Shown here: one piece after another, positions 7,791-13,849 of the stretch
Numbering within the stretch: position 1 is the stretch's first letter
Layout of the letters: every line of letters begins with the position of its first letter
Origin: a virus
Length of the DNA: 20,395 bases
Virus record (IMG/VR): IMGVR_UViG_3300032053_000670
Location: 1 to 20,395 of that record
Direction: 5' to 3' (one strand)
Translations under genes and position numbers: made by a program
Notes under the pieces: generated by a model
The model's input: the letters and a program-made list of their open reading frames with translations, nothing else
Database searches by the model: none
What the model was told of the DNA's origin: nothing

Positions 7791-7830
7791 AATAATTGTA
7801 ATACAACTTAAATAAGAAAGGAGGTAAAAG

Positions 7831-7980
7831 ATGACAAAAGCCGAAAAGAAATACATCATCAAAGTAATAGCAGAGGTAATTTTAGAAGAGGGAATAAACA
7901 AATACAATAATCCATTTTCTAAATTACAAGGCAAAGAGAAAGAAATCAAAAGTTATTTAGAAGACTTAGTTACTAATTAA
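7831..7980 (+). CDS. Small early protein, 49 aa, unknown
   Basis: The first early gene. It has a textbook AAAGGAGGT ribosome binding site 6 bases before ATG and a good promoter just upstream. The product, MTKAEKKYIIKVIAEVILEE followed by a short linker and EKEIKSYLEDLVTN, is predicted to be two helices and is charged. I do not recognise it. Early first-in-operon genes of phages are often host-takeover proteins, but nothing in the sequence shows that. Confidence 0.7.
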   Translation: MTKAEKKYIIKVIAEVILEEGINKYNNPFSKLQGKEKEIKSYLEDLVTN

Positions 7981-7999
7981 AGTAGAAAGGAGAAACTAA

Positions 8000-8431
8000 A
8001 TGAACAGCCACAAGAAATATACTCACACACTACATAATGATTCAAAAGAAACTCTGGTTCAGATTGATAAGAAGTTATTCAAGCTAGTAGAAATAAAAGA
8101 AACACTTGATGATATCAAAAAGCTACCTTTCAATAAGACTCCCCATGTAAGGCTCCTCAATCCAATCCAAGAAAGAACTCCACAAGAACAAATGATGAAG
8201 AGTAAGGTAGATGAATCAATACATCGTTTAGCTTCAACTATTCCTACCACAAGAAGAACTATCAATATACGCCAAGCCGCATTAGCTGGAATTGATTTAC
8301 CTAAGGCTATTGCTGAATTGATGGAGAAGAAAGCTAATGCCAAAACAGACGCAGAAAAAAGGGCAATAAGAAAACAGCTCAGGAGATTAGACTACAAAAG
8401 ATTCTTGAATAACACTGAAGACAAAGAATAA
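8000..8431 (+). CDS. Early protein with a C-terminal IRKQLRRLxY motif
   Basis: A 143-aa basic protein with an AAAGGAG ribosome binding site. The N-terminal 50 residues are helical and charged (KLFKLVEIKETLDDIKKL). The middle has a Thr/Arg-rich linker (STIPTTRRTINIRQAALAG). The C-terminal 30 residues, KTDAEKRAIRKQLRRLDYKRFL, match the ending of three further small proteins encoded at 8461, 9053 and 9375. I know no function. It may be nucleic-acid binding given the Arg/Lys-rich helix, as inference. It lies 19 bases after the 49-aa gene and 29 before the next, so all are likely co-transcribed. Confidence 0.7.
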   Translation: MNSHKKYTHTLHNDSKETLVQIDKKLFKLVEIKETLDDIKKLPFNKTPHVRLLNPIQERTPQEQMMKSKVDESIHRLASTIPTTRRTINIRQAALAGIDLPKAIAELMEKKANAKTDAEKRAIRKQLRRLDYKRFLNNTEDKE

Positions 8432-8460
8432 ACTAATTAAAGAAGAAAGGAGAAATACAA

Positions 8461-8640
8461 ATGAAGAAACCTACTATCAAATCTAAGGCCAAGAAAGAAA
8501 TCAGCAAGAGTGAGAAGGTAAAGGAATTACTTAAGGACTATAACACACTGCCTAAGCATAATAACAGTAAAGCAAGACAGCTAAGGAGGAAACTACGACG
8601 TCTAGGTTATTACTTATCTAAACATCAGGGAGGTAAATAA
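8461..8640 (+). CDS. Small basic early protein with an LRRKLRRLGYYLS motif
   Basis: A 59-aa, very basic protein behind an AAAGGAG site 8 bases upstream. The N-terminus is Lys-rich (MKKPTIKSKAKKEISKSEK), followed by a helix VKELLKDYNTLPKHNNSKA and the shared motif ARQLRRKLRRLGYYLSKHQGG. It is one of four early-region proteins with this ending. The final HxGGK resembles the HHGGLH end of the 9053-9337 product. Function unknown. Confidence 0.7.
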   Translation: MKKPTIKSKAKKEISKSEKVKELLKDYNTLPKHNNSKARQLRRKLRRLGYYLSKHQGGK

Positions 8641-8642
8641 TA

Positions 8643-8939
8643 ATGAAGCTACCTCGTCCTAAAGAAATAAAGAAGATATTCTATTCACCTCGAATGGATG
8701 ATAAGGATTTAGAAGCATTACTCGAGTTCGGAATATCTTATTCACTTAACACACGAATCAGAGAGATATCAGATGTAGACCAAGACAAATTCTTCAATCA
8801 AGCGTTGAAACTAATGAGGAAGAAGAATTATTGTTCAGGGAAGATATTCTACATCATCAGACGGAAGATGAATCGATTCAAATTTGGATTTGAGAGCAGT
8901 AGAATATGCCGGACAGTAAAGAAAGGAGGAAAACGTTGA
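8643..8939 (+). CDS. Early protein, 98 aa, unknown
   Basis: An unrecognised basic protein with a GGGAGGT ribosome binding site and only 2 bases between it and the preceding gene. It has a helical acidic centre (RMDDKDLEALLEFGIS) and a basic C-terminal half (FNQALKLMRKKNYCSGKIFYIIRRKMNRF). No membrane segment or metal motif is seen. An AAAGGAGG site lies in its last codons, before a TTG that overlaps its stop (TTGA). Confidence 0.6.
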   Translation: MKLPRPKEIKKIFYSPRMDDKDLEALLEFGISYSLNTRIREISDVDQDKFFNQALKLMRKKNYCSGKIFYIIRRKMNRFKFGFESSRICRTVKKGGKR

Positions 8940-8974
8940 AAGGCATATCAGGGATGGACGAGGATGTATTTTCA

Positions 8975-9003
8975 TTTACAAGTAACAGGAAAAGTCATAA
9001 AAT
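8975..9003 (+). promoter_or_regulatory. Possible internal rightward promoter
   Basis: TTTACA (8975-8980), 17-base spacer, TAAAAT (8998-9003). It lies in the 113 bases between two early genes and would give a leader of about 40 bases to the ATG at 9053. It lacks the TGN extension of the two other rightward sites, so it is weaker evidence. Confidence 0.4.
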
Positions 9004-9052
9004 GATAATTGAACCTAACAACAGAAACATTAAAGAAGGAAGGAGTAACAAA

Positions 9053-9337
9053 ATGAAACAGAAGAAGAAAGTAACAACCGCACCAGCAGTGAAGGAGACA
9101 AAGAAAACGGAAGTCAGGGTTAAGACCACAACTACGAGATTCATCGATGTAGAGTTATTAAGGAAGATAGCTAAAGGAGATCCGAAAGTATCACAGTTCC
9201 TTCACACACTTGATGAACTACATCACAAGTACAGAGGGAAGCAGCATGACAAAGAAGCAATGAGTATAAGAAGGAAGTTAAGACGTAAGGGAGTATATCT
9301 TTCACACCTTGGACATCACGGTGGACTCCATGACTAA
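9053..9337 (+). CDS. Basic early protein with an IRRKLRRKGVYLS motif
   Basis: A 94-aa protein with a Lys/Thr-rich N-terminus (MKQKKKVTTAPAVKETKKTE), a central helical part (FIDVELLRKIAKGDPKVSQF) and the shared C-terminal motif MSIRRKLRRKGVYLSHLGHHGG. I chose the ATG at 9053 because AAGGAG lies 7 bases upstream and the sequence before it looks noncoding and contains a promoter-like site. The frame is open further upstream, and a TTG at 8936 with a strong AAAGGAGG site would give 133 aa, so the start is uncertain. Member of the four-protein early family; function unknown. Confidence 0.65.
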   Translation: MKQKKKVTTAPAVKETKKTEVRVKTTTTRFIDVELLRKIAKGDPKVSQFLHTLDELHHKYRGKQHDKEAMSIRRKLRRKGVYLSHLGHHGGLHD

Positions 9338-9374
9338 CAGTAACATAATCTCAAAAGGAAAGGAGGTGAATCAA

Positions 9375-9602
9375 ATGGCCAAAGCAATTCAAGAGTTAAT
9401 CAAGCAGCTGGAGAAAATCAAAGACCGTAGTTCTTCTGAAGCCAGAACTATCAGAAAGAAACTAAGGGCTGAAGGTTATTCTCTGAGGAAGAAGTCAGAT
9501 GTAAAGAAGGATGACGAATCTACCAAGAAGTCGAAGAAGTCAAAAAAGGTAGATGAGGATAGCGACGATGAGGACGATGACAAAGACGAGGATGAGGATT
9601 AA
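9375..9602 (+). CDS. Small early protein: IRKKLR motif plus SSB-like acidic tail
   Basis: A 75-aa protein starting at the ATG 5 bases after GGAGGTGA. The N-terminal half, MAKAIQELIKQLEKIKDRSS followed by EARTIRKKLRAEGYSLRKKS, carries the motif of the early family. The C-terminal half is a Lys/Ser linker STKKSKKSKKV followed by about 17 residues that are nearly all Asp/Glu. The same linker and acidic ending occur in the phage SSB (16941-17753: KKSKKSKV then Asp/Glu repeats). In SSBs such tails recruit partner proteins or mimic DNA, so this protein may compete for the same partners. That role is inference. Confidence 0.7.
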   Translation: MAKAIQELIKQLEKIKDRSSSEARTIRKKLRAEGYSLRKKSDVKKDDESTKKSKKSKKVDEDSDDEDDDKDEDED

Positions 9603-9611
9603 GTCTTTGTA

Positions 9612-9664
9612 AAACAAAAAAAGAAAACAAAAAAAAAGGGGAGAGGAGATAACATCAAATCTCC
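9612..9664 (+). other. A-rich tract and small hairpin between early genes
   Basis: Runs of A broken by C and G (9612-9637) are followed by GGAGAT-aacatcaa-ATCTCC (9645-9664), a perfect 6-bp stem. Only a CTTTC follows, so termination would be weak at best. It may attenuate or process the early message. Confidence 0.3.
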
Positions 9665-9692
9665 CTTTCACTAAATCAGAAAGGAATATCAC

Positions 9693-9887
9693 ATGCAAGA
9701 AATCACAGCTACAATCACTCCACACCAAATCAAGAAACTTAGTAAAGGTAAAGAAGTAAGGCTCAGAGTAGAAGGTGATGGTATTCTTCTGCTGAAGCCT
9801 AAAGCTATAACACTCAAGGAAGAGAACAATAAGTTGAAGCAGAAGATATATCAGCTTAGATATCAGCTGAGGAAAGGAAAGAAATGA
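9693..9887 (+). CDS. Small early protein with a C-terminal coiled coil
   Basis: A 64-aa protein behind AAAGGA 7 bases upstream. The first 37 residues look like a small beta unit (EITATITPHQIKKLSKGKEV, then VEGDGILLLKP). The rest is a heptad-like helix ITLKEENNKLKQKIYQLRY ending in QLRKGKK. Beta-then-coiled-coil proteins of this size occur in many phages and may form a dimer. No function recognised. Its stop overlaps the next start as ATGA. Confidence 0.65.
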   Translation: MQEITATITPHQIKKLSKGKEVRLRVEGDGILLLKPKAITLKEENNKLKQKIYQLRYQLRKGKK

Positions 9888-10051
9888 GACAACTACAACC
9901 TGTTATAGACTTCTGGGTACCACAATTCAAGTGGCAACTCGTGGAATGGTTCCAAAGAAGATATCCTGCAGAATTATGGAATAAGAAGTCTAAGAAGCAA
10001 CTCACAGCTATCTATATTAACATCAGAAAGAAAGGAAAGCTATGGCTATGA
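9884..10051 (+). CDS. Small early protein, 55 aa, Trp-rich
   Basis: ATG overlaps the preceding stop by 4 bases (ATGA), with AAAGGAAAG as ribosome binding site. The product begins MRQLQPVIDFWVPQFKWQLV and has KKSKKQLTAIYINIRKKGK near its end. Five Trp in 55 residues and a basic C-terminus stand out. The SKKQLxAIYxxxRKK segment resembles a short motif I have seen in other small phage proteins of unknown role. Confidence 0.6.
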   Translation: MRQLQPVIDFWVPQFKWQLVEWFQRRYPAELWNKKSKKQLTAIYINIRKKGKLWL

Positions 10052-10230
10052 CTCAATGGCAGATATTTCTCTTGAAGATTCGGTTAAGTATATGTTATAG
10101 AAAAGCAAGAGTGTATTACCTAAATGGAATCAAGGGAGGAGTAGACAGATGCTTAAGAAGGTATGGAGAATGGTCTGTGAGAAGATACGACAAAAGGGAA
10201 TGGGAAAGATTCCTCAGGAGAATGAAATGA
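10042..10230 (+). CDS. Small basic early protein, 62 aa
   Basis: Starts at ATG 10042, 6 bases after an AAAGG site, overlapping the previous gene by 10 bases. A second ATG at 10048 is possible but has poorer spacing. The product has a hydrophobic, basic N-terminal helix (TQWQIFLLKIRLSICYRKA) and an Arg/Trp-rich end (YGEWSVRRYDKREWERFLRR). Unknown function. The net charge suggests nucleic-acid or membrane-surface contact. Confidence 0.5.
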   Translation: MAMTQWQIFLLKIRLSICYRKARVYYLNGIKGGVDRCLRRYGEWSVRRYDKREWERFLRRMK

Positions 10231-10412
10231 AGATATTCATATCTCAAAATGGTCAAGTAGTGCAAGTAGAAGATAGTGACGCTATCGATGTAATCACTAA
10301 GAGATATTCTGTCCGTATCAGAATCAGTGGAGCTAGGATAATACGCAATGCTCGTCCAAAGAAAGACCTTCCAGCCAAAGTAATCTACGACGAACACTTA
10401 AATCTCACATAA
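10227..10412 (+). CDS. Small early protein, 61 aa, beta-rich
   Basis: I place the start at ATG 10227 because it overlaps the previous stop as ATGA and has AGGAG 7 bases upstream. An in-frame ATG at 10149 behind GGAGG would add 26 basic residues and overlap the previous gene by 82 bases. The product MKIFISQNGQVVQVEDSDAI continues with ITKRYSVRIRISGARIIRN and ends KVIYDEHLNLT. It looks like a small beta fold. Not recognised. It is the last gene before the second promoter. Confidence 0.55.
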   Translation: MKIFISQNGQVVQVEDSDAIDVITKRYSVRIRISGARIIRNARPKKDLPAKVIYDEHLNLT

Positions 10413-10434
10413 TTCATACGAGGATACATTTCTG

Positions 10435-10462
10435 TTTACAGGATTATTCCTTGTGATATAAT
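10435..10462 (+). promoter_or_regulatory. Rightward promoter of the replication module
   Basis: TTTACA (10435-10440), 16-base spacer, TATAAT (10457-10462) with TGA directly before it. This is close to consensus and shares the TNGTGATATAnT surroundings with the early promoter at 7763-7790. It lies in the 84-base gap before the PC4-like gene, so the replication genes can be transcribed separately from the early block. Confidence 0.75.
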
Positions 10463-10496
10463 GAAATTAGATACACTTAACAAGAAAGGTTGAAGT

Positions 10497-10823
10497 ATGT
10501 CTAGCTTCTATGAGAAGGTCATATTTGAATATCCTCAGCTTAAGAAATGGAAGAGTTGGAATAAAGACTCATTCTACAAAATCAGGGTAATCGAGAAGAA
10601 ATGCCATGACGGTATTGTAAGAAGATTTATCGATATCAGAGAGTTTATAGTCAAAGATGAATTCTCTGCTCTCACTGAAAGTAGTGTATGTCTAAGCAAA
10701 ATCAATCTAGATATTTTAATAGATACCTTAATTAAAGCAAGAAAGGAATACTTTGATGGAGCAGGGGACAGAAGTCGAAGCCAGAATCTTAGCAGTTCTC
10801 AGAAGGAAAAGAAACTATCATAA
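10497..10823 (+). CDS. PC4-like (p15 coactivator family) ssDNA-binding protein
   Basis: A 108-aa protein whose middle follows the PC4 pattern: an N-terminal YKIRVIEKKCHDGIVRRF, then FIDIREFIVKDEFSAL (residues 44-59), then TESSVCLSKINLDILIDTLIKA (60-81). In PC4 proteins a xVDIREY strand, a loop with a Pro/Thr-rich turn, a GISL-type strand and a long helix form a dimer that binds melted DNA. Homologues exist in some phages. The match is by pattern only. As the first gene behind its own promoter, next to helicase and primase, it may act in origin opening, replication or late transcription. The last 23 residues are a basic/Ser tail overlapping the helicase start by 68 bases. Confidence 0.5.
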   Translation: MSSFYEKVIFEYPQLKKWKSWNKDSFYKIRVIEKKCHDGIVRRFIDIREFIVKDEFSALTESSVCLSKINLDILIDTLIKARKEYFDGAGDRSRSQNLSSSQKEKKLS

Positions 10824-12063
10824 GTATCGCTCTATCTTACAACCGTCTTTCTTTCAATTAGAAACAACTAGACAAATCTTTTCTTTGGTTGATGAGTTCT
10901 TCTCGACAACGACGACTAAGAAAAAGAAGTTAACTACTGCGAACTTAAGACTGATTATACATCAGAAGATAAGAAATGTAGATTTAAGAAATGAATGCTT
11001 AGAATTTCTAAAGAAGATAAGACCTTATCCTACTAAAGACAATGAAGTAATCGATGAATCAATAAAAGACTTTGCTAAAAGACAATTTGCTAAACGAGCG
11101 GTATTAGAATGCTTAGAATTATTAGAAGGACCTAACCCCGACTTTACTTCAGTTCAAGACCATTTAGAAAAAGCAATAACTATCTCTACAAGTTTTGAGA
11201 AAGAATGCTATTCTTATTTTGACCAAGCAGAAGAAAGAACTATACTTGATGTTCAAGATAAAAGTATTCCTTCGGGTATTCCTAGATTAGATGAGATATT
11301 AGGTGGAGGTACTGGTCAGGGTGAACTAATAGTATTCTTAGCTCCACCTGAAAGAGGTAAGACTTTGGCATTAGTTAATTTTGGTACAGCAGCATTACAT
11401 CTAGGATTAAGAATAGGATATATCAGTTTAGAATTAGCAGAAAGAAAGATAGCTCGTCGTTTTGATTTAAGAATAACCGGTAGGACTTATGAATTACTTA
11501 AGAAAGAACCAGATAGAATCAAGAATCCATTAGCAGCTCTAAGGAAGAACGGATGTGAATTAGTTATCAAAGACTACAGTGCTTCAGACCCAAGATTAGA
11601 AGATATTAAATCCTTTGTAGTTAATTATCAGAATAAGATGAGAAGGAAGTTCGATATGTTAATTGTAGACTATGCTGATTTGATCTCTCCAACTAAAATG
11701 CATAAGACAGAAAGATTTGGTATCAAAGAAGTATATACTAATCTTAGACGCTTTGCTAACGAACTGAAGATTCCTATAATAACAGCGTCACAAGCTAATA
11801 GAAAATCAGTAGGTAAGTTAGTAGTAACTATGGAGGATTTTGCTGAAGACTTTGCCAAAGCTGCAGTAGCTGATGTAGTAATAGCTATATGTCAGACTCC
11901 TGAAGAATTGGAAGATGATTTATGTAGATTATATGTAGCTAAAAATAGAAGAACAGGAAGACATGGTCTAGTAAGATTGACTATGCAACCTAAAGTAATG
12001 TATCTAGGTGAGATGAGAAAAGTAAGTGATGTAAACAGAAAGTCTATAGCAGACAGGATATAA
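10756..12063 (+). CDS. dnaB: Replicative DNA helicase (DnaB/RecA fold)
   Basis: A 435-aa hexameric helicase. The N-terminal ~150 residues are helical, as in DnaB N-domains (EARILAVLRRKRNYHKYRSI). The ATPase domain starts with SIPSGIPRLDEILGGGTGQGEL (170-191), followed by Walker A APPERGKT (196-203), YISLEL with the catalytic Glu (222-227), and Walker B MLIVDYADLI (301-310). Downstream ITASQANRKS (342-351) and AKNRRTGRHG are the H3/arginine-finger regions of DnaB. Length is typical. I use ATG 10756, 8 bases after AAGGA, rather than the adjacent TTG at 10753. It works with the primase encoded one base downstream. Confidence 0.9.
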   Translation: MEQGTEVEARILAVLRRKRNYHKYRSILQPSFFQLETTRQIFSLVDEFFSTTTTKKKKLTTANLRLIIHQKIRNVDLRNECLEFLKKIRPYPTKDNEVIDESIKDFAKRQFAKRAVLECLELLEGPNPDFTSVQDHLEKAITISTSFEKECYSYFDQAEERTILDVQDKSIPSGIPRLDEILGGGTGQGELIVFLAPPERGKTLALVNFGTAALHLGLRIGYISLELAERKIARRFDLRITGRTYELLKKEPDRIKNPLAALRKNGCELVIKDYSASDPRLEDIKSFVVNYQNKMRRKFDMLIVDYADLISPTKMHKTERFGIKEVYTNLRRFANELKIPIITASQANRKSVGKLVVTMEDFAEDFAKAAVADVVIAICQTPEELEDDLCRLYVAKNRRTGRHGLVRLTMQPKVMYLGEMRKVSDVNRKSIADRI

Positions 12064-12064
12064 T

Positions 12065-12874
12065 ATGAATCTATCACAATTAGGTGAACCGTTAAGAAAG
12101 AAAGGTAAATATCAGGTATTCTTTTCCTGCCCCTGCCATGACGATGAATCAGGTCATTTAGGTGTTCATATCAAGAAAGGAATATACCATTGCTTCAAAT
12201 GTGGTACTTCAGGTAGAATTAAGAATTTAGAAATATCACTTTCAGAATTTGAGACAATTGTTCAAGAAAAGCTAAGACCAGACCAGGGAAGAACCGACCT
12301 TCTTTCTAAGGCTAGTCCCCCGTTAGAACTCCCCCGGGAGTATAAGTTGGTATCTTTACAGTCTGGTCTACCTTTCAGATATCTGAATAAGAGATTAGTA
12401 ACTACTGAAGAGCTACTACAGTATCATATAGGCTATTGTAGTACTGGTATATTTCAAGAGCGTATTATAGTACCTATCTATGAACAGCATAAGCTAGTAT
12501 ACTTTGTAGGTAGAACATATACTGGTAGAGAGCCTAAGTATATGAATGCTCCAGTAGAGAAAGGTCACATAGTATTCAAGACTTTCAATGATAGAGTAGA
12601 AGAAGCAATAGTATGTGAAGGTATATTTGATGCTCTTAGAATAGGTAAAGTAATACCTGCTATTAGTCTATTAGGTAAAGTAGCTAGTAAGTATCAGATA
12701 CAGACTATTAGACAACTAACTAATAGTGCAATAGTAATGTTAGACAGTGATGCTAATGTAGAAGCATTTAAGCTATACTCATTACTTAGAATGTATATGC
12801 CCACTAGGATACTAATGATAGATAAACACGACCCAGGTAGTATGACAATAGAACAGTTAAAGGAGGTGATATGA
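12065..12874 (+). CDS. DNA primase (CHC2 zinc finger + Toprim)
   Basis: A 269-aa DnaG-type primase that should make RNA primers for lagging-strand synthesis. The zinc finger is C22-x2-H25 ... C43-x2-C46 (CPCHDDESG, YHCFKCG). The Toprim domain shows AIVCEGIFDAL (E185, D189) and AIVMLDSDA (D227, D229), with a further acidic DKHDPGS (253-259). Between them, FQERIIVPIYEQHKLVYFVGR and PKYMNAP are typical primase core strands. It is shorter than bacterial DnaG (about 600 aa) and lacks the helicase-interacting C-domain, which is usual for phage primases. It follows the helicase by one base, and its stop overlaps the next ATG. Confidence 0.88.
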   Translation: MNLSQLGEPLRKKGKYQVFFSCPCHDDESGHLGVHIKKGIYHCFKCGTSGRIKNLEISLSEFETIVQEKLRPDQGRTDLLSKASPPLELPREYKLVSLQSGLPFRYLNKRLVTTEELLQYHIGYCSTGIFQERIIVPIYEQHKLVYFVGRTYTGREPKYMNAPVEKGHIVFKTFNDRVEEAIVCEGIFDALRIGKVIPAISLLGKVASKYQIQTIRQLTNSAIVMLDSDANVEAFKLYSLLRMYMPTRILMIDKHDPGSMTIEQLKEVI

Positions 12875-13194
12875 TGAACTATCTACTAGTCATAGCTATA
12901 GTAAATGCTATCTTCTTAGCAGAAGGTAGTAATAGAACACAGTATCTATATGGTATAAAGAGTGTACCATACTATTCTAAGGCTGAAGCTAAACAGATAT
13001 GTATCAATACAGTACAGAATAACTATTCTAGATGGATAGTATCTGGTCAGAAAGAAGACTATTTAATATTTCTTTCAAAAAGATATTGTCCAACTGATTC
13101 AGAGACCTGGTATAGAAATGTCAATTACTTATTAAGAAAGGAATTCAAAGATGAGAATCTACTCAAAACTATCAGAGGCAGTAAAAGAAACTGA
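12871..13194 (+). CDS. Small protein with hydrophobic N-terminus and AEG...YGI motif
   Basis: A 107-aa protein preceded by AGGAGGTGAT, a near-perfect match to the anti-Shine-Dalgarno, with ATG at 12871 or 12874. Residues 4-17 are a hydrophobic helix (LLVIAIVNAIFLAEG). Then come TQYLYGIKSVPY, KQICINTVQNNYSRW and FLSKRYCP...WYRNVNYLL. I recall phage proteins with this AEG..YGI..IC.NTI.NN..RW..RYCP..W.RNV pattern. The early Glu resembles lysozyme/transglycosylase-like folds, but no activity is shown here. The hydrophobic helix could be a signal peptide or the first helix of the domain. Its place inside a replication operon is odd for a cell-wall enzyme. Confidence 0.45.
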   Translation: MMNYLLVIAIVNAIFLAEGSNRTQYLYGIKSVPYYSKAEAKQICINTVQNNYSRWIVSGQKEDYLIFLSKRYCPTDSETWYRNVNYLLRKEFKDENLLKTIRGSKRN

Positions 13195-13849
13195 AAGAGA
13201 ATTGATTGAGATGGGCACAAGAGTTATTGTGCAATCTATGCAAGATAAAGAAGGAATCTTTGATACTATAGAATTGCAAGGTTATGGATATATCATAACA
13301 AATCATGCAGGTATTGAAGAAGACTTCATTAAGCTAGGAGGAAATGTAGAATATCTTAGACAAGAATTACAGGAAAGGGTATCACCTTTATGGTATAATC
13401 CAGGACAAGCTTGGTCTATCAGAGAAGATACCTGGAGTCAATTCTTAGAACCTAGTGGTAAGTTTGCTTATACCTATAATGAAAGATTTAGAGAACAGCT
13501 GATGCCTTTACTCAAAGAACTAAATGATAAACCTTCTACTCGTCAAGCTATCCTCTCTATGTATGACAGACATCAGGATATGAATAATTGGGGAGGGAAG
13601 AGAAGAATACCATGTTCTATGTATTATCAATTCTTACGTAGAATAAGAAATGGTATAGAAGTACTAGACATAATCTACACAATGAGGTCATGTGATATAT
13701 ACAATCATTACCTATATGATGTAGTTCTAGCTATGAAGTTACAAGAATATGTAGCTAATGCTCTAGGTATTGAGCCAGGACATTTCACACATTTCATAGG
13801 AAGTCTACATGCATATAAGAAAGATGCTGATAAGAAAGGGGTATTCTAA
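13151..13849 (+). CDS. Thymidylate synthase-family enzyme, possibly dCMP (hydroxy)methylase
   Basis: A 232-aa pyrimidine C5-methylating enzyme. The nucleophile is in RRIPCSMYYQF (C155). The phosphate/pyrimidine-binding signature is RSCDIYNHYLYD (R179-D190). The C-terminal part IEPGHFTHFIGSLHAY carries H220/Y222, equivalent to the HLY of bacterial ThyA. Aligned without gaps to E. coli ThyA RSCDVFLGLPFN, position 190 is Asp where dUMP-specific enzymes have Asn177. Asp here is known from T4 dCMP hydroxymethylase (Asp179) and favours dCMP. The length is also below ThyA (264 aa) and nearer T4 gp42 (246 aa). So the substrate may be dCMP, giving hydroxymethyl- or methyl-dCMP. Family certain, substrate inferred. 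The gene overlaps the preceding one by 44 bases. Confidence 0.8.
   Translation: MRIYSKLSEAVKETERELIEMGTRVIVQSMQDKEGIFDTIELQGYGYIITNHAGIEEDFIKLGGNVEYLRQELQERVSPLWYNPGQAWSIREDTWSQFLEPSGKFAYTYNERFREQLMPLLKELNDKPSTRQAILSMYDRHQDMNNWGGKRRIPCSMYYQFLRRIRNGIEVLDIIYTMRSCDIYNHYLYDVVLAMKLQEYVANALGIEPGHFTHFIGSLHAYKKDADKKGVF

Larger units (their letters stand above)
6697..7830. other. Noncoding divergent intergenic region with tandem repeats
   Basis: About 1.1 kb separates the leftward head operon from the rightward early genes. All frames are broken by frequent stops and I find no plausible gene or tRNA. The DNA is very AT-rich. It holds a minus-strand promoter-like site (6978-7007), tandem arrays of 13, 16 and 15 bp (7261-7323, 7337-7410, 7608-7650), a purine-rich strand between about 7340 and 7500, and a plus-strand promoter (7763-7790). 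A G5/C5 inverted repeat with a 12-base loop lies near 6799-6820. A divergent repeat-rich segment beside replication genes suggests a replication origin and/or a control region. No classical DnaA box is seen. Confidence 0.7.

Noticed and set aside
9645-9664. Hairpin as a terminator of the early operon
   Set aside because: The stem is only 6 bp with a CTTTC tail. Genes with normal ribosome binding sites continue just downstream.
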